From NCBI GenBank assembly GCA_964535545.1, contig CAZHUT010000002.1:1-40313 (forward strand): 40,313 nucleotides of DNA, read 5' to 3'. The stretch is from DALYCO01 sp964535545 (GTDB lineage Bacteria; Patescibacteriota; Minisyncoccia; Phycocordibacterales; UBA9973). The position numbers and the translations under genes were made by a program. Positions within the stretch are counted from its first letter, which is position 1. Each line of letters opens with the position of its first letter. The notes under the pieces were generated by a model, which was not told where the DNA came from, searched no databases, and saw nothing but the letters and a program-made list of their open reading frames with translations. Positions 1-7,874 of the stretch are shown piece by piece.

Positions 1-397
1 CACCTTCACCTTTTGAAGCTGCAATCAATTCATCAGCGAGTTTCATGTGCATTGGCTGGCCTTTCTTGCCTCGAGCTGCATCAATGATCCAGCGGATAGC
101 GAGAGCCTGGCGTCGTTCTGGTCGAACTTCGCGAGGAACCTGGTAGTTAGCACCACCGATTCGGCGTGAACGGACTTCCATGAGTGGAGATGCGTTCTTG
201 ATTGCTTCTGCAAAAACTGCGAGTGGGTCCTGGCCTCCTGACTTTTCCTTGATAACATCAAGTGTGCCGTAGACTACTTTGATAGCTGTTTCCTTCTTAC
301 CTGAGAGCATGACCTTGTTGATGAACTTTGCGAGTTCAGCTGACTGGTACTGGCTGTCTGGCTTTGGAATATTTCGATTTTTTACTTTTCGTCGCAT
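1..397 (-). CDS. rpsG: 30S ribosomal protein S7, C-terminus cut by the window edge
   Basis: S7 is the primary 16S rRNA-binding protein that nucleates the head of the 30S subunit. Reading leftwards from ATG at 395-397, the protein begins MRRKVKNRNIPKP and contains KFINKVMLSGKKETA, then the conserved S7 stretch EVRSRRIGGANYQVP followed by RPERRQALAIRWIIDAAR. The reading frame is open to base 1, so the last part lies outside the window. It follows rpsL by 31 bases on the same strand, the usual str-operon order. No Shine-Dalgarno sequence is visible before the start. It is probably transcribed from the rpsL promoter. Confidence 0.97.
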   Translation of the reverse strand, partial: MRRKVKNRNIPKPDSQYQSAELAKFINKVMLSGKKETAIKVVYGTLDVIKEKSGGQDPLAVFAEAIKNASPLMEVRSRRIGGANYQVPREVRPERRQALAIRWIIDAARGKKGQPMHMKLADELIAASKGEG

Positions 398-428
398 ACG
401 TTAACTCTTATTTCTTAGCGCCAGGCTA

Positions 429-854
429 TTATTTCTTCGCCCCGGCTTTCGGCTTCTTGTTACCGTACAATGAGCGACCCTGGCGGCGCTTTTCAACGCC
501 TGATGCATCGAGACGTCCGCGAACGATGTGGTAGCGGCATCCGATCAAGTCCTTAACGCGGCCTCCGCGAATAACGACCACTGAGTGTTCCTGGAGGTTG
601 TGGCCTTCACCTGGGATGTAGGCTGTAACTTCCATGCCGTTTGTAAGGCGAACACGGGCGATCTTTCGGAGCGCTGAGTTTGGCTTCTTTGGAGTAGTTG
701 TCGTAACTTTTGTACATACACCTCGCTTGAATGGAGATGAGTAGAAAATCGGTCGGTTCTTGAGCGCGTTAAAACCACGAGCCAAAGCAACCGCTTTTGA
801 CTTTCGAACAACTTTCTTTCTTGGTTTTCGAACTAATTGATTAATTGAGGGCAT
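429..854 (-). CDS. rpsL: 30S ribosomal protein S12
   Basis: S12 sits at the decoding centre of the 30S subunit and affects tRNA selection accuracy. The 141-residue protein starts MPSINQLVRKPRKK and holds the conserved TTTPKKPNSALRK loop (the lysines altered in streptomycin resistance), GEGHNLQEHSVVVIRGGRVKD and a basic C-terminal tail. It is longer than the 124-residue E. coli form mainly because of an insertion between the N-terminal basic stretch and the KRGVCTKV segment (around GFNALKNRPIFYSSPF). It heads a transcription unit with rpsG. The start codon has no clear Shine-Dalgarno, and a leader of about 100 nt separates it from a good promoter at 962-990. Confidence 0.98.
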   Translation of the reverse strand: MPSINQLVRKPRKKVVRKSKAVALARGFNALKNRPIFYSSPFKRGVCTKVTTTTPKKPNSALRKIARVRLTNGMEVTAYIPGEGHNLQEHSVVVIRGGRVKDLIGCRYHIVRGRLDASGVEKRRQGRSLYGNKKPKAGAKK

Positions 855-961
855 TTATGTTCTATAAAAACTAACCTATATAATAGGCAACTCTTTGAAT
901 ACCTTGGGCTCAGACAAAGCTTTCGGGTAAACAAAAAAGTCTGCAAGAGACTTGTGCGGCT

Positions 962-990
962 ATAATACAAGAGAACGGCCAAAAAAGCAA
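962..990 (-). promoter_or_regulatory. Promoter of rpsL-rpsG
   Basis: On the minus strand a -35 box TTGCTT (985-990) and a -10 box TATTAT (962-967) are separated by exactly 17 bases. Transcription should start near 955, giving a leader of about 100 nt before rpsL. The TTGCNT-type -35 recurs at other core genes in this window (rpmB, nusA, hup, trmB-like). Confidence 0.7.
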
Positions 991-1005
991 GAGTTAACTA
1001 GGGTA

Positions 1006-1108
1006 AGCCGGAGGGCTGTATGTTGGCCAATGCCGAGGACTGTCTGAGGCAGCCCGCATAGCGGGTGCCGAGTTCCGCAGGCTTTGGCCAGCATACGGCC
1101 CGAAGGCT
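1006..1108 (+). ncRNA. Candidate structured RNA (rod-shaped), unassigned family
   Basis: The gene-free stretch between rpsL and the site-2 protease holds a long rod-like fold. Bases 1013-1030 pair with 1084-1101 over 18 positions, then GCC 1032-1034 with GGC 1080-1082, GGAC 1037-1040 with GTTC 1072-1075, GGCA 1048-1051 with TGCC 1066-1069, and CCCGC 1053-1057 with GCGGG 1061-1065 around an ATA loop. The two non-Watson-Crick positions in the long stem (1017/1097 and 1023/1091) are G-U pairs in a plus-strand RNA but A-C clashes in a minus-strand RNA, which favours plus-strand transcription. A TATAAT box at 961-966 could serve it, although no good -35 is visible. It lacks the SRP, tmRNA and RNase P signatures I know. 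Confidence 0.4.
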
Positions 1109-1123
1109 AGCAGGTCTAGGTTA

Positions 1124-1759
1124 TTAGAGTCGTACTCCTGTAAGGACTGTGTAAAGCCAGCTCATGGCCGGAGATATGAAATCGTACTTCCAGAGAACGA
1201 TAACCAGGATGAAAACAAGCAAAAAACCGTTGCCTTCTATGGTTTCGCGGAAATTGCGGAAGCGCTCGCCTGAGAAGAAGCTAAAGAGGATCTTTGAGCC
1301 GTCGAGCGGCGGTACTGGGAGGAGATTGAAGAAGCCAAGACCGATGTTGGCGAGAATAATGACTGAGACTATATATACAAAGGCGTCATTTGCCACACCG
1401 AAAGCGACGCCAAGTCGGAATACGCCGCCGAAGATGAGAGCAAGCAAAAAATTGGCAACAATTCCGGCCGAAGCTACTGCCAGTGTCCCCCATCGTTTGT
1501 TGGAAAGGTTATTTTCATTGTATGGAACCGGCCGAGCCCAGCCGAACGGAAATGGCGATCCGGAAATGATTAAAATACCCGGAACGAGAATGGAACCGAT
1601 CAGATCGATGTGCTTGATGGGATTGAGCGTCAGACGTCCTGCCAAGAGCGCTGTACGGTCTTTGAAGTATAAAGCTGCATAGCCGTGGGAGACTTCGTGG
1701 ACAACGACGGACATGATGAGAATGACAACGCCGGCAATGCTGGTGATGGTATCGTTCAT
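1124..1759 (-). CDS. Site-2 protease family (M50) membrane metalloprotease
   Basis: This 211-residue multi-pass membrane protein carries the zinc protease signature HEVSH at residues 21-25 in its first membrane segment and the second-site motif NLLPVPPLDG (residues 145-154, metal ligand D153) in a later one. This matches the compact rhomboid-like M50B core without PDZ domain. Such enzymes cut membrane-spanning substrates inside the bilayer, but the substrate here cannot be read from sequence. The start is set by TATACT ending 9 bases upstream, so the mRNA is probably close to leaderless. It points left towards the rpsL region; no strong terminator is seen immediately after the stop. Confidence 0.9.
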   Translation of the reverse strand: MNDTITSIAGVVILIMSVVVHEVSHGYAALYFKDRTALLAGRLTLNPIKHIDLIGSILVPGILIISGSPFPFGWARPVPYNENNLSNKRWGTLAVASAGIVANFLLALIFGGVFRLGVAFGVANDAFVYIVSVIILANIGLGFFNLLPVPPLDGSKILFSFFSGERFRNFRETIEGNGFLLVFILVIVLWKYDFISPAMSWLYTVLTGVRL

Positions 1760-1768
1760 ACTGGAAAG

Positions 1769-1774
1769 AGTATA
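1769..1774 (-). promoter_or_regulatory. -10 box of the site-2 protease gene (near-leaderless)
   Basis: TGCTATACT on the minus strand, with only 9 bases between the -10 hexamer and the ATG. This fits an extended -10 promoter giving a leader of a few bases. Confidence 0.55.
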
Positions 1775-1801
1775 GCAGGTTACTTTTGGTTTCCAAACTA
1801 T

Positions 1802-2368
1802 TTAGAACAAACCTATTGGTGCTAGTGCTATATAATTTGACGCCCAAGCAAGAACAAACAAGCAAATAATCAGTACCGAGTAACGATTTGTTTTTTGAAG
1901 AAACGTAAGCTTCATTCCCCGCTTCTTCTGTAAAATTAAGTTGCAGACAATCCCCATGATTAAAAGCATAATTAAAAGGGTAAAAGAAATTATTCCGATG
2001 GGCTGAATTTTAACGAATGCTACTGTAATGACCTGTAGAAAACCCGCCTGGCCATACGGCATAATGTTCGGATAGGAAAAATGAAAATAAACAGGAAAAG
2101 ATACGAGAATAGATAGAACTATTTGTCCAAGTACTGGTAATGAGACTAGAATTTCTAATATTCCAAGTGCTGAACCCGTAAAACTATGTGAGTGGGAATC
2201 AATGATTGGCGGAGGAAGTGGAACGGCCATTGGGTTTGTTTGTGCTTCTGCTAGTTCAATATCGGCCATTACCCAACCTTGTGACAGCAAGAGTGCGCGG
2301 TAGTGCTCTTGGGGAACGCTCTGCGCCTTCTGTTTTTTAATGAAATCGATGACTTCTGGTGTAACCAT
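1802..2368 (-). CDS. Small multi-pass membrane protein with N-terminal helical cap, unknown function
   Basis: This 188-residue protein is not recognised by function. Its N-terminus (VTPEVIDFIKKQKAQSVP, then YRALLLSQGW and DIELAEAQ) resembles the short soluble helical module often placed before membrane segments in CPR proteins. Three or four hydrophobic segments follow (roughly residues 68-90, 105-125, 127-148 and 163-185) with a basic stretch KKRGMK before the last. The start ATG lies 8 bases after a TATACT box, supporting this start and a near-leaderless mRNA. It sits between the site-2 protease and rpmB, transcribed away from rpmB. Confidence 0.7.
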   Translation of the reverse strand: MVTPEVIDFIKKQKAQSVPQEHYRALLLSQGWVMADIELAEAQTNPMAVPLPPPIIDSHSHSFTGSALGILEILVSLPVLGQIVLSILVSFPVYFHFSYPNIMPYGQAGFLQVITVAFVKIQPIGIISFTLLIMLLIMGIVCNLILQKKRGMKLTFLQKTNRYSVLIICLFVLAWASNYIALAPIGLF

Positions 2369-2376
2369 ATATCGTA

Positions 2377-2382
2377 AGTATA
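2377..2382 (-). promoter_or_regulatory. -10 box (TATACT), near-leaderless start
   Basis: TATACT on the minus strand ends 8 bases before the ATG at 2368; the same geometry recurs at other genes in the window. Confidence 0.5.
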
Positions 2383-2431
2383 TCAGTCAAACATAAATAA
2401 AACCCCGATTTATTGGTATTTCTGTGGAAAG

Positions 2432-2460
2432 TTGCATAATTTAAACTTCCGTGCTATTGT
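2432..2460 (+). promoter_or_regulatory. Promoter of rpmB
   Basis: A -35 TTGCAT (2432-2437), a 17-base spacer and an extended -10 TGCTATTGT (hexamer 2455-2460). The hexamer ends 9 bases before the rpmB ATG, so the transcript should begin about 2-3 nt before the start codon. Confidence 0.7.
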
Positions 2461-2469
2461 ATCCCCGTT

Positions 2470-2712
2470 ATGGCAAAGGTATGTCCAATCACTAAAACAG
2501 GTTCACGCGTCGCGGGGGGTTACTCCAACCGTGTTCGTGCTACCAAATTCAACCCAACAGGTAAGGTCCGAAAGTATCCAAATCTTCAGAAAAAGAAGGT
2601 CTACATCCCTGAGCTTAAGAAATCAATCACCCTCGAAATCTCAACTCGCGCAATCCGCACAATCAACAAGCGTGGCGCATACCAGACTTTGAAGAAAGCT
2701 GGCATCCTCTAA
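2470..2712 (+). CDS. rpmB: 50S ribosomal protein L28
   Basis: L28 is a small basic protein of the large ribosomal subunit. The 80-residue sequence begins MAKVCPITKTGSRV and contains the family pattern GGYSNRVRATKFNPTG, then RKYPNLQKKKVYIPE and STRAIRTINKRGAYQTLKKAG. Only one cysteine is present, so it is a zinc-independent form. It is a single-gene unit with a strong near-leaderless promoter and its own terminator. Confidence 0.97.
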   Translation: MAKVCPITKTGSRVAGGYSNRVRATKFNPTGKVRKYPNLQKKKVYIPELKKSITLEISTRAIRTINKRGAYQTLKKAGIL

Positions 2713-2721
2713 GACCAAAAC

Positions 2722-2749
2722 AAAAAAACCGCCGATCGGCGGTTTTTTT
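2722..2749 (+). terminator. Intrinsic terminator after rpmB
   Basis: A perfect ACCGCCGATCGGCGGT palindrome is flanked by A-run and T7, ten bases after the rpmB stop. Confidence 0.9.
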
Positions 2750-2762
2750 GTTTCCGGTTTGA

Positions 2763-2768
2763 TATACT
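2763..2768 (+). promoter_or_regulatory. -10 box (TATACT) of the HTTM gene
   Basis: TATACT ends 8 bases before the ATG at 2777 and lies immediately after the rpmB terminator. This supports the ATG at 2777 rather than the in-frame TTG at 2759. Confidence 0.5.
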
Positions 2769-2776
2769 TCCTCTAT

Positions 2777-4576
2777 ATGAAAAAAATCTGGAACGGCATT
2801 GTCGCCAAACTCGGCGAGTGGTTCTCTCTTGATTACCGATCAATGGCATTACTCCGCATAGGAGTCGGTCTCACGCTCATCTTTGATCTGATACAACGAT
2901 CATATGATCTCCGGGCTTTTTATACTGACTCGGGCGTACTGCCTCGAGTAGATTATCTCCGACTCTGGAACAATGAATGGTGGATCTCGCTCCATATGGC
3001 CGGAGGCTTAGCGACATTTGAAGCTATTCTTTTCATCATTGCCGCAATTTTTGCCGTTATGCTTTTGCTTGGATATCGCACCCGCTTTGCCATGATCATG
3101 TCATGGTTCTTTCTTGTCTCACTGCACTTGCGCAATCCGACCGTCCTGCAGGGTGGCGATATTCTTTTCCGCGTCATTCTATTCTGGATGATGTTCTTGC
3201 CACTGGGACAGGCATGGTCGCTCGATCGTCTTTTCAACCGTGTTCCAACACCAAGCAAGAAAATATATTTCTCAATGGCAACGGTTGCCTATATTGTTCA
3301 AGTCTGTCTGCTGTATCTCTTTACCGGCCTGCTCAAGACGGGAACTGCGTGGCATGATGGCACGGCCGTGTACTACGCACTCAATGTAGACCAACTTATT
3401 ACGCCAATGGGAGCATACCTCAGAGAATTTCCTGCTGTAATGTCAGCACTCACGTATGCAACATGGTACCTTGAAGTCTACGGCGTTCTACTATTCTTCT
3501 CACCGGTCGCAACATCATTTTTCCGAACACTTGGAATTATCCTTTTTGCTGGACTGCAGATCGGCTTCAATACATCGATGCGGCTGGGCCTCTTTGGCAT
3601 GATTGCTATTGTGATAACGCTCGGACTTATTCCAACAGACTTTTGGGATTCTGGCTGGAGCCGTTTCAGTGACTGGATTGCTTCCAAAGGGAAAAAGGGG
3701 CTTACCATCTATTATGATTTTGAATGCAGCTTCTGCCACAAAGCAACAATCATGCTGAAGCGCGTACTGCTACTCAATCCTGAAACAAAGATTTTGCCTG
3801 CGCATGAAGAACCGGCAGTTGAAACGCTCATGCTTGCTCGCAATTCGTGGGTTATTGTTGACGGCTGCGGCATGCGGGCAACAAAGTGGAGTGGTTTTGT
3901 GATGATGCTCGCCCATTCGCCGCTTCTCTCATGGACAACATTTATCGCGAGAGCACCATTCGTTACATACTTCGGTGACAAAGTATATGAATCAGTTTCC
4001 AAGCGCCGCAAAATGGTATGTGTCGCTGAGCCAATTGAAGCGGCGCCGACACCTAAAGTTAAAGCTCGCCGTACGCTCGTAAATATCTTTGTGGCATTTT
4101 GTCTCTTGTATGCCATTTGCTGGAACATCGACACTTTGGGTCTAAATCGTAAGCTCATCAATCCAAGCTTCGAATGGTTTGGCTGGACACTTCATCTCGA
4201 CCAGAAATTTAACATGTTTGCGCCAACACCACTTCTTGAAGACGGATGGTATGTTATGCCGGGCACGTTGCAAGACGGAAGCAAGGTGGATGTCTTTAGC
4301 GGCAAAGAAGTTTCGTATGAAAAGCCGCAGTGGGTTGCCTACACCTACAAGAATCAGCGATGGCAAAAGTATCTGATGAACCTCTGGAGCCGTGACTTTG
4401 CTGAGTACCGCCAAGGATATGGAAAGTATCTATGTCGCGAATGGAATGCAAAGCATTCTGGTGAGAAACGGCTTGAAACATTTGATATCATCTTCATGCT
4501 CGAAGTCACTCCTGCTCCGGGCCAACCGCAGAGTCCGGTAGTGCCGACAACGATTTGGAGTCATCATTGCTTTTAG
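2777..4576 (+). CDS. HTTM-domain membrane protein fused to a DCC thioredoxin-like domain
   Basis: This 599-residue protein has an N-terminal multi-pass HTTM domain (horizontally transferred transmembrane, related to vitamin-K-dependent gamma-carboxylase), with the typical LRIGVGLTLIFDLIQRS start and YTDSGVLPR loop in residues 20-290. It continues into a DCC1-like thiol-disulfide domain (TIYYDFECSFCHKA, CxxC at about residues 317-320). A further membrane segment and a C-terminal region with FNMFAPTP and DGWYVMPGTLQDGSKVDVF follow, as seen in HTTM proteins. Modification of a substrate or thiol exchange at the membrane is inferred from the families; no gamma-carboxylase catalytic role can be claimed. 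ATG 2777 is chosen because a TATACT box sits just upstream. Confidence 0.85.
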   Translation: MKKIWNGIVAKLGEWFSLDYRSMALLRIGVGLTLIFDLIQRSYDLRAFYTDSGVLPRVDYLRLWNNEWWISLHMAGGLATFEAILFIIAAIFAVMLLLGYRTRFAMIMSWFFLVSLHLRNPTVLQGGDILFRVILFWMMFLPLGQAWSLDRLFNRVPTPSKKIYFSMATVAYIVQVCLLYLFTGLLKTGTAWHDGTAVYYALNVDQLITPMGAYLREFPAVMSALTYATWYLEVYGVLLFFSPVATSFFRTLGIILFAGLQIGFNTSMRLGLFGMIAIVITLGLIPTDFWDSGWSRFSDWIASKGKKGLTIYYDFECSFCHKATIMLKRVLLLNPETKILPAHEEPAVETLMLARNSWVIVDGCGMRATKWSGFVMMLAHSPLLSWTTFIARAPFVTYFGDKVYESVSKRRKMVCVAEPIEAAPTPKVKARRTLVNIFVAFCLLYAICWNIDTLGLNRKLINPSFEWFGWTLHLDQKFNMFAPTPLLEDGWYVMPGTLQDGSKVDVFSGKEVSYEKPQWVAYTYKNQRWQKYLMNLWSRDFAEYRQGYGKYLCREWNAKHSGEKRLETFDIIFMLEVTPAPGQPQSPVVPTTIWSHHCF

Positions 4577-4599
4577 GGAAATAAAAAAACTACAAACAA

Positions 4600-4633
4600 A
4601 AACAGCGGCGCCTTCGGCGCCGCTGTTTTTTAT
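4600..4633. terminator. Bidirectional terminator between the HTTM gene and the PG-binding protein gene
   Basis: A 12-bp perfect GC-rich stem around TTC is followed by T6 on the plus strand and preceded by an A-rich run that gives a T-rich tail on the minus strand. Confidence 0.85.
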
Positions 4634-4641
4634 AATACTAG

Positions 4642-6870
4642 TTAGTGAATCAAATACGATCCAGTAGGAAATCCATAGATATAACTTCCCACTAAGTTAG
4701 TGCCTGATGCACCGTTTGTTGCGGTATCATCCCAATTAAATTCGAATGATGAAAGCGAAGTGGCAATACTGCCATTTCCATTGTTTACACCATAGATAAG
4801 ATTTGCGTAGAGGCCGAATGTTTTTGAAGTGCCTGCTGGAATTATATAACCGTCATAATCAGTATTTGACGCTGAGCCAAATTCACAGAGCGCCATCGGC
4901 ACAAAGCTGCAGTGGCTGCCGGTGATAGTAACTCCTCCTTCAGCAATTCGCGGATTGCCAAGTGTTGGGTTAGAAGCAAATCCTGATGGCCATGGATTAA
5001 ATTGAATATCGTTAATTTTTATATCTTCATGCGCGTCCGCAGTAATAGTTACTTCGCCGATCTTGTTCTCGGCACCAAGCGTCAAACCATTATTTGGCGT
5101 CGTATTGACTGTTACAATTGGCTTTGAACCGACAACAAACATTTTATTTGTTGCTCCAACTGTAATTACTGCAGTATTAGTAACGCCAGTTCCTGAACAA
5201 GTAAATTTAACAGAATTCAAATCCACCATAGACTGGGTATTTGAAGGAATACCGCTCACACCAACCGGAGCGTATGAGAAGAATGCGTCGACATTTACAC
5301 CTGCGCCACCCTGCGGCACCACAATGTTAAGTCCTGTAAGCCATGCCTGTCCTGAAACAACCGGAGCTGTTACTGAACCGACACGAACTGAAGTGACTGA
5401 CATTGGCACATCTACTGCAAATTTCATTTCACTTATTGTTGCTTGCTGCGGCGAAGTAAAGTTATACGTAACTTTTGTTGCGTCCGTTACTCCGTTAGTC
5501 GTGCCTGCAGCAACATATTGAGTTGCAGTTGAGTTAGAAGCGATAATTGTTGGTTGGAAGATACTGCATGCGGCTTGAGTCTGGCCATTTATTGTAAACC
5601 AGTTATCTGACTGATCTTCTGCGTAGACATTATCAGTGCTTGTAATTACAAGCACTTTATAGAACGTACCTGGCTGCCACTGATTTGCATTCAAACCAGC
5701 AAGTGTAGGTAATGTTACTACTTCACTGCCGTCGTTAAATGAATATGTGATCGGTCCAGGGAATGGCAGTAAATCACTGACTATTCCATTCTGACTTGAA
5801 AGAATTTTGAATGAAACTTTATGATCAGCTGGTACATTACACGTCTCCCATGTCACTGTGATCTGCTGTCCAGCAGAATACGATTCGCCACCATTCGGAG
5901 AAGTGACTTTTAGTGTTGGAGTTGTATTACTCAACAAGCAAGGCAAGTGATTGCTTAGAATTGATGAAGCAGATTGAATTGGCCCAAGCTGGTTACATGG
6001 CTGGCCAGTAGTAGTGCTGTAGCCATGCCATGAAGTACAACCTGGAGGGAATATTCCTGCTGCGCCAACATTACCGTTTACCTGAGCTTGTGCGACAACG
6101 GTAGAACCAGCAAGTGCTGCACGAGTTTTTGGACCAACACTTGTACCATCGCCACCGGCAATTCCAGCTTCTGCTTGGAACTGTCGAACCGCAGCAACAG
6201 TCATTCGTCCATACAGACCAGTTGCATTGTCAGCTGTGAGGAATCCCTTGCCGACGAGAATCTTCTGGAGTTTCATAACTTCGTCGCTTCGTTCACCTTG
6301 ATTGAGGTTACGGGTGAAAGAAACATTTGTTGTCGCAACTACTACTGCAGTTTTACAAGCTGGATCTTCCGGATGATTTTGACAGTACCAGCTCTGATCC
6401 TGAGCAGCTGCCTGTTGGCTTACAACGTATGAATTTGTGACTGGGAGATAATTTGTTGTCGCATGTGAAGTTGTAACAGGCATGTTTCCCGTTGGGTTAG
6501 AAACCGCTGTCGGCTGCAACTGTCCTCCGCCAACTACTGGATCAGTAGTGGTAGTTGTCTGCTTGATTGTCGGAGTAAGACCATCAGCAGTAATTGGCTG
6601 CATAACGCCAATAATCCCAGTCGGCTTGGCCGTAACTGAGGTTGTCGAAATCTTTGTAGCATCAGTAGTCAAAGACGCATCGATCTTTGAACTAGTGATC
6701 ATATCACTTGCACGAATAACAGCTGCACCTAACTGGGTCTTCATATCTGAAACCTGTTGTCTCAGAGATGTGATCTCTCTCCAGAGATCATCTAACGTAA
6801 CCGCGTGTGCCTGTGCTGCGAATCCTGCAAGAGAAACGACGAGCATCAGAGCAATAATGAATTTCTTCAT
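4642..6870 (-). CDS. Large exported peptidoglycan-binding surface protein
   Basis: This 742-residue protein has a signal peptide (MKKFIIALMLVVSLAGFAAQAHA) and a short coiled-coil-like segment (residues 26-50, LWREITSLRQQVSDMK). A Thr-rich linker leads to a PG_binding_1 module at about residues 188-254 (LNQGERSDEVMKLQKILVGKG ... YGRMTVAAVRQFQ). A KNH/Ser-Thr-rich GPI-like beta domain follows from about residue 320 (LKVTSPNGGESYSAGQQITVTW), then beta-rich domains to the C-terminus. The peptidoglycan module should anchor it to the cell wall. The start is preceded by a purine-rich AGAGAG, and a leader of about 30-40 nt runs from a TATAAT at 6909-6914. Upstream lies a DnaA-box nonamer shared with two other surface-gene promoters. 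Confidence 0.85.
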   Translation of the reverse strand: MKKFIIALMLVVSLAGFAAQAHAVTLDDLWREITSLRQQVSDMKTQLGAAVIRASDMITSSKIDASLTTDATKISTTSVTAKPTGIIGVMQPITADGLTPTIKQTTTTTDPVVGGGQLQPTAVSNPTGNMPVTTSHATTNYLPVTNSYVVSQQAAAQDQSWYCQNHPEDPACKTAVVVATTNVSFTRNLNQGERSDEVMKLQKILVGKGFLTADNATGLYGRMTVAAVRQFQAEAGIAGGDGTSVGPKTRAALAGSTVVAQAQVNGNVGAAGIFPPGCTSWHGYSTTTGQPCNQLGPIQSASSILSNHLPCLLSNTTPTLKVTSPNGGESYSAGQQITVTWETCNVPADHKVSFKILSSQNGIVSDLLPFPGPITYSFNDGSEVVTLPTLAGLNANQWQPGTFYKVLVITSTDNVYAEDQSDNWFTINGQTQAACSIFQPTIIASNSTATQYVAAGTTNGVTDATKVTYNFTSPQQATISEMKFAVDVPMSVTSVRVGSVTAPVVSGQAWLTGLNIVVPQGGAGVNVDAFFSYAPVGVSGIPSNTQSMVDLNSVKFTCSGTGVTNTAVITVGATNKMFVVGSKPIVTVNTTPNNGLTLGAENKIGEVTITADAHEDIKINDIQFNPWPSGFASNPTLGNPRIAEGGVTITGSHCSFVPMALCEFGSASNTDYDGYIIPAGTSKTFGLYANLIYGVNNGNGSIATSLSSFEFNWDDTATNGASGTNLVGSYIYGFPTGSYLIH

Positions 6871-6908
6871 TTTTAACTCTCTATATTTAACTGATAAATA
6901 ACACGATA

Positions 6909-6954
6909 ATTATACTCCTGTGGCGATATGAGGGCTATGGTATTGTGTGGATAA
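6909..6954 (-). promoter_or_regulatory. Promoter plus TTATCCACA box of the PG-binding protein gene
   Basis: The minus strand reads TTATCCACA (6954 to 6946), 31 bases, then TATAAT (6914 to 6909). The nonamer is a perfect DnaA box and touches the stop of the metallo-beta-lactamase gene at 6955. Confidence 0.55.
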
Positions 6955-7830
6955 CTATTTTGTGGCCTGCTTCCATGCCTTCCCGTCGCTCAGGAAAGTA
7001 ATTGTCCCTTTGTCCTTGGTAACTAGAGGCTGAATACCAAATATAGCTAATTTTTTAAGAGTTTCCTGGTGCGGATGGCCGTATTTGTTATCTTTTCCTG
7101 CTGAAATGATGGCAATTGTCGGCTGGACCGCCCTTAAAAATGCCTCTGAGGTCGAAGTTCGGGATCCATGATGACCAACCTTCAGAATTTCGCTCTGTAA
7201 ATCCTCAGTTTTATAGGCAGAAAGCAAATAATTTTCGGTCTTTATAGGCGCATCGCCGGTAAACATGACCGAATCCTCCTTATACACCAAGCGTCCAACG
7301 ATTGATGCATCATTAGTCGGTATTTTGCTGACATCACCGTTTGGGAACAAAACGGTAAAAACTATGCCTTGAGCGGCATCAAGATCTACTCGAGTACCTG
7401 CTCGGGCAATGATTTTGGGGATCTGCTTGTCGGAAATAAGGGACTCAAGCTCCAAATATGTCTTTGCATTTGATGTTTTTCCCGATTCTATGACCGTTCC
7501 AATGCTGTACGATTTCACCAAATCAACCAACCCAGCATAATGATCGGCGTCTGGGTGGGTAAGCAGCACAACGTCTATAGATGTATCCCCAACTGGCATC
7601 ACTGAGGCCAGTGGCTTGATCAGTGACCCTCGGGGACCGCCGTCAATGAGCATCTGTCGGCCATTCGGCGCTTCTATGTAAATCGAATCCCCCTGGCCAA
7701 CAGACAGAAATGCGACTTTAAGCAACCCAGCTCCTTGTGGCGCATTGGTATACAAATAAAACCACAGGCAAAAAGCGAAGGCTGCGAGAAAAATAAAACT
7801 ATACAAGCCGGCCTTTCGCATTTTGAACAT
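6955..7830 (-). CDS. ComEC C-terminal-like metallo-beta-lactamase-fold hydrolase, stand-alone
   Basis: This 291-residue protein has one N-terminal membrane anchor (residues 10-28) followed by a metallo-beta-lactamase domain. Visible motifs are VGQGDSIYIEAPNG (44-57), the metal-binding HPDADH (92-97), TGDAPIKTE (191-199) and VGHHGSRTS (218-226), and then SAGKDNKYGHPH. These are the hallmarks of the ComEC/Rec2 C-terminal domain, which is thought to degrade or handle the non-transported strand in DNA uptake. Here it is a separate gene about 1.2 kb from the channel half (9080-10546), with two unrelated genes between. A TATACT box ends 6 bases before the ATG. Confidence 0.88.
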   Translation of the reverse strand: MFKMRKAGLYSFIFLAAFAFCLWFYLYTNAPQGAGLLKVAFLSVGQGDSIYIEAPNGRQMLIDGGPRGSLIKPLASVMPVGDTSIDVVLLTHPDADHYAGLVDLVKSYSIGTVIESGKTSNAKTYLELESLISDKQIPKIIARAGTRVDLDAAQGIVFTVLFPNGDVSKIPTNDASIVGRLVYKEDSVMFTGDAPIKTENYLLSAYKTEDLQSEILKVGHHGSRTSTSEAFLRAVQPTIAIISAGKDNKYGHPHQETLKKLAIFGIQPLVTKDKGTITFLSDGKAWKQATK

Positions 7831-7836
7831 ACTAAG

Positions 7837-7844
7837 AGTATACT
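7837..7844. promoter_or_regulatory. Palindromic AGTATACT -10 box shared by divergent genes
   Basis: AGTATACT reads as TATACT on both strands. On the minus strand it ends 6 bases before the metallo-beta-lactamase ATG at 7830; on the plus strand it lies 30 bases before the superoxide dismutase ATG. Confidence 0.45.
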
Positions 7845-7874
7845 AAATAAGTATTAAGTAATGATGAATATTAT

